A stretch of 64,000 bases of DNA from Tropicimonas_B omnivorans (GTDB lineage: Bacteria > Pseudomonadota > Alphaproteobacteria > Rhodobacterales > Rhodobacteraceae): contig NZ_JAVRHL010000001.1 in assembly GCF_031846565.1 (NCBI RefSeq), positions 806,001 through 870,000 of the forward strand, read 5' to 3'. The position numbers and the translations under genes were made by a program. Below are positions 61,761 through 64,000 of the stretch, piece after piece. Below the pieces are notes generated by a model. The model saw only the letters and a list, made by a program, of their open reading frames with translations. It was not told where the DNA came from and ran no database searches. The first letter of the stretch is position 1; each line of letters begins with the position of its first letter.

Positions 61761-63326
61761 ATGGAGTCTCTGATCTGCGCGGTGGATGTCGGAACCGCGA
61801 GCGCCCGGGCGGGTCTGTTCGATCGCTCGGGGTACATGATCGTCCGCCACGTCGCGCCGTTCGAGATGTCCGGCACGCTCGGCGGGATCGTGGAGATGTC
61901 CTCGGAGGGGGTCTGGCGCGCCGTCGCCGCAGCGGTGAGTGGCGCCCTTGCCGACGCCCGCGCCGGCGGGGAGACCCGTCCCGTCGCCGGGCTCGCCTTC
62001 GACGCGACCTGCTCCCTGGTCCTGCGCCAGAAGGGTGGCGCCCCCCTGGAGATCGGCGCGAACGGTGCGGACACCATCGCCTGGATGGATCACCGCGGCA
62101 CGGCGGAGGCCGAGGAGATCGCGGCAACCGGCGATCCAGCCCTCGCCTTCGCCGGCGGCTCCATGCATCCCGAGATGCAGTTGCCGAAGCTCCTCTGGCT
62201 CAAGCGCCACCGCCCGCTTCTCTGGGACAGGCTGGGCTCGGCGCGGGACCTCGTCGATTTCCTCACATGGCGCGCGACGGGGTCCGAGATCCGCTCCCTC
62301 TGCGCGGCGTCGGCGAAATGGGGATACTGCCCGGGCGATGGCGGCTGGCCGGAGGCGCTCTTCGCCCGGATAGGGCTCGAGGACCTTGGCGAGGCCGCCG
62401 GCCTTCCGCATCACGTCGCGCCGCCGGGAACGCGGGCCGGAACGCTGACCGCGCTTGCGGCGACGGAGCTCGGCCTGCCGATCGGCTGCCCGGTCGCGGT
62501 CGGGATGGTGGACGCCTATGCCGGCGCGCTCGGCCTCTTGGGCCGTGCCCCGGATGGCGGCCGCGGCGGTCATGCGGCGCTGATCGCCGGCACCTCCGCC
62601 TGTGTCATGAGCGTGAGCGCCGAGCGGCCGGACAGCGCCGGGCTATGGGGTCCGGTGGAGGGAGCGGTGCTGCCCGGCCTGTGGTCCATCGAGGGCGGGC
62701 AAAGCGCGGCCGGCGCCCTTCTCGACTGGGTGCTTGAAACCTTCGGGCCGGGCGCTGCCGACATCGCCGCCCACGAGGCCACGCTTGCCCGGATCGAGAC
62801 GCTCCTGATCGCCGAAGGGCCGGACCTTGCGTCCGACATCCATGTCCTGACAGGCGGTCGCGGGCGGCGGATGCCCCGTCCCGGGTCCGAGAGGCGGGCG
62901 GGGATCATCGGTCTCGGCCTCGGGCGCGGTGCGGACGATGCCGCCCGGATCTACTGGCGCGCCGCGACAGCGCTCGCGCTCGGCATGGGGGATGTCCTCG
63001 GCGAGATGGACGCCGCGGGGGAGCCCGTGCGGGTGCTTCATGCCGCCGGCGGCGTGCGGCGAAGCCCGCTTCTGATGCAACTCTACGCCGACGCGACGGG
63101 GCGCGAGGTCCGGCCCTCCGGCGCTGCCGATGCGGTCCTGCTCGGAACCGCCATGCTCGGAGCCTCGGCCGCGGGGATGTATCCCGGCCCAGGTGCGGCG
63201 GCCGCCTCCATGGGCATGCCCGCCGGCACTCCGATCACGCCGCGCGCCGAACGCGCCGGGCGCATGGAGGCGGACCGCAAGGCGCAGGCGCGTCTTCGCT
63301 CAGCGATGCGGGATCTGGGCCCCTGA
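61761..63326 (+). CDS. FGGY-family pentulose kinase (ribulokinase-like)
   Basis: The 521-residue kinase begins ICAVDVGTASARAGLFDRSG. It has the FGGY landmarks GLAFDATCSLVL, IAWMDHRGTAEAEEI, GGSMHPEMQLPKLLWLKRH, the catalytic Asp in VGMVDAYAGALGLLG, and LHAAGGVRRSPLLMQLYADATG. It resembles the D-ribulokinase/YDR109c branch. The usual HGNRSP segment is replaced by GGRGRRMPRPGS (about residue 366), which is unusual. It probably phosphorylates a ketopentose made from a pentitol. Its end overlaps gntK by 27 bp. Confidence 0.85.
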   Translation: MESLICAVDVGTASARAGLFDRSGYMIVRHVAPFEMSGTLGGIVEMSSEGVWRAVAAAVSGALADARAGGETRPVAGLAFDATCSLVLRQKGGAPLEIGANGADTIAWMDHRGTAEAEEIAATGDPALAFAGGSMHPEMQLPKLLWLKRHRPLLWDRLGSARDLVDFLTWRATGSEIRSLCAASAKWGYCPGDGGWPEALFARIGLEDLGEAAGLPHHVAPPGTRAGTLTALAATELGLPIGCPVAVGMVDAYAGALGLLGRAPDGGRGGHAALIAGTSACVMSVSAERPDSAGLWGPVEGAVLPGLWSIEGGQSAAGALLDWVLETFGPGAADIAAHEATLARIETLLIAEGPDLASDIHVLTGGRGRRMPRPGSERRAGIIGLGLGRGADDAARIYWRAATALALGMGDVLGEMDAAGEPVRVLHAAGGVRRSPLLMQLYADATGREVRPSGAADAVLLGTAMLGASAAGMYPGPGAAAASMGMPAGTPITPRAERAGRMEADRKAQARLRSAMRDLGP

Positions 63327-63833
63327 GCGGCGAAGCCAGTCCAGCGTCGTCTCGACATGAGCCTCCGCGGGAGCCAGATCCGAGAGGGTCAGGCCGTCCT
63401 CGTCCGGCTCAAGCGGCTCGAGCGTCGCAAGCTGGCTGTCCAGAAGCGAGGGCGGCATGAAATGCCCGGTCCGGCCGCTGATCCGCTCCCGCAACGTGTC
63501 TGCGTCCGGCGCGAGGTGAACGAAGGTGACGTGGGAGCCGGCGGCCTGCCGCACCTGGTCCCGGTAGGCGTGCTTGAGGACCGACGCGGCGACACAGGCT
63601 CCCGTGCCGTCCTTCCGCCCGGTCCGCAGGGCTTCGCCCACGGCCTTGAGAAACGGCTTGCGCATCTCGTCGTCGAGCGGATGGCCCGCTTCCATCCATG
63701 CGATGTTCTCGGGCGGATGACAGGTATCGCCTTCGATGAACGGCAGGCCGAGGCGCTCCGCGAGCCGGCGTGCGAGGGTGGACTTGCCGGAGGCGCTGAC
63801 CCCCATGACCACGAGAAGGAGCGGCTCCGCCAT
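63300..63833 (-). CDS. gntK: Gluconokinase (GntK type)
   Basis: This 177-residue kinase phosphorylates gluconate to 6-phosphogluconate. P-loop GVSASGKSTLARRLA, then FIEGDTCHPPENIAWMEAGHPLDDEMR and GHFMPPSLLDSQLATLEPLE are typical. It is convergent with the FGGY kinase and overlaps its 3' end. Its ATG overlaps the slyX stop by one base, so the two may be cotranscribed. Confidence 0.95.
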   Translation of the reverse strand: MAEPLLLVVMGVSASGKSTLARRLAERLGLPFIEGDTCHPPENIAWMEAGHPLDDEMRKPFLKAVGEALRTGRKDGTGACVAASVLKHAYRDQVRQAAGSHVTFVHLAPDADTLRERISGRTGHFMPPSLLDSQLATLEPLEPDEDGLTLSDLAPAEAHVETTLDWLRRSGAQIPHR

Positions 63834-64000
63834 CAGTAATGCGGCGGGGTTTCGTCGGTGAAGACGGCGCCGCCAGACTGGGCGGCCTCGTCATCCGCCG
63901 CGCGCCGGGTGAGATAGGCCACCCGTGCCTCCAGCCGCGAAATCTGCGTCTCCTGACGTGCGACGACCTCGGACAGATCGTCCGTCACGCGCCGCAGATG
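63833..64000 (-). CDS. slyX: SlyX family protein (5' end cut by window edge)
   Basis: Fifty-five C-terminal residues are visible, starting in a helical heptad region (LSEVVARQETQISRLEARVAYLTRR) and ending FTDETPPHY. The coiled-coil and the PPHY end fit SlyX, a small protein of unknown function, usually about 70 residues. Its N-terminus lies outside the window. TGATG couples it to gntK. Confidence 0.85.
   Translation of the reverse strand, partial: HLRRVTDDLSEVVARQETQISRLEARVAYLTRRAADDEAAQSGGAVFTDETPPHY

Noticed and set aside
60468..62573. A 701-codon minus-strand frame spanning mtlK, the HAD gene and the FGGY kinase
   Set aside because: It runs antisense to three well-supported genes and has shadow-type composition.
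1..64000. Search for tRNA, rRNA, CRISPR arrays, insertion sequences and phage genes
   Set aside because: Reading all gaps I found no cloverleaf with a T-loop consensus, no spaced direct repeats, no transposase or integrase motifs.

Overview
The window is high-GC chromosomal DNA from an alphaproteobacterium, most likely a member of the Rhodobacterales (Rhodobacter/Paracoccus/Roseobacter group). Supporting signs are a MarR-type regulator overlapping an OmpR-type response regulator (the petP-petR arrangement known from Rhodobacter capsulatus), a deacetylase-xseB-ispA-dxs isoprenoid operon, and a smoEFGK-mtlK polyol operon like that of Rhodobacter sphaeroides. I see no rRNA, tRNA, CRISPR array, insertion sequence, integrase or prophage. 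The content is mostly housekeeping with small accessory patches.

Layout. 1-3.8 kb (-): an overlapping operon for isoprenoid precursors (deacetylase-like protein, xseB, ispA, dxs; dxs is cut by the left edge). 3.9-8.1 kb (-): a 49-residue hydrophilic protein and an error-prone polymerase DnaE2 whose C-terminal OB-fold region is missing and replaced by a low-complexity tail. 8.4-10.6 kb: a secreted small protein, RppH, a globin and a lower-GC unknown gene. 10.7-19.6 kb (-): an envelope block with gpmI, an EnvC-like factor, ctpA, a glutathione S-transferase, mtgA, a transglutaminase-like protein and a class A penicillin-binding protein. 19.9-21.6 kb (+): glnK-amtB with a clear terminator.

21.7-25.3 kb (-): a rhodanese, then an overlapping sseA-GNAT-aminotransferase unit that may form a cysteine to 3-mercaptopyruvate to persulfide route, and smpB. 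25.4-29.3 kb: dapA, a soluble lytic transglycosylase and an EamA exporter. 29.4-33.5 kb: mnmD diverging from an FAD oxidase (the two halves of MnmC as separate genes), then rsfS-rlmH-queG, with a candidate 19-codon leader ORF coupled to rsfS. 33.6-39.4 kb: ilvE diverging from petP-petR, then smc, with a perfect DnaA box upstream of smc.

39.5-42.2 kb (+): a KtrAB-type potassium system and a staphylococcal-nuclease-fold protein. 42.2-48.8 kb (-): tamA-tamB, where TamB carries a tandem array of about 60-residue repeats. 49-53.8 kb: an orphan ParA, a cold-shock protein, a cysteine-rich YkgJ-like protein, ettA and nadD. 53.9-64 kb: a polyol locus (SorC-type regulator, binding-protein ABC transporter smoEFGK, mannitol 2-dehydrogenase, HAD phosphatase, FGGY pentulose kinase), then convergent gntK and a partial slyX.

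The polyol locus is the clearest coordinated system. A binding protein and ABC transporter import the polyol, MtlK oxidises it to a ketose and the FGGY kinase probably phosphorylates a ketopentose. A 15-bp palindrome just upstream of a candidate promoter is a likely site for the adjacent regulator. I found no convincing wholly new system. The best leads are the altered DnaE2, the rsfS leader ORF, the TamB repeat array, the cysteine-rich protein at 50.2-51.2 kb and several exact palindromes in promoter regions.
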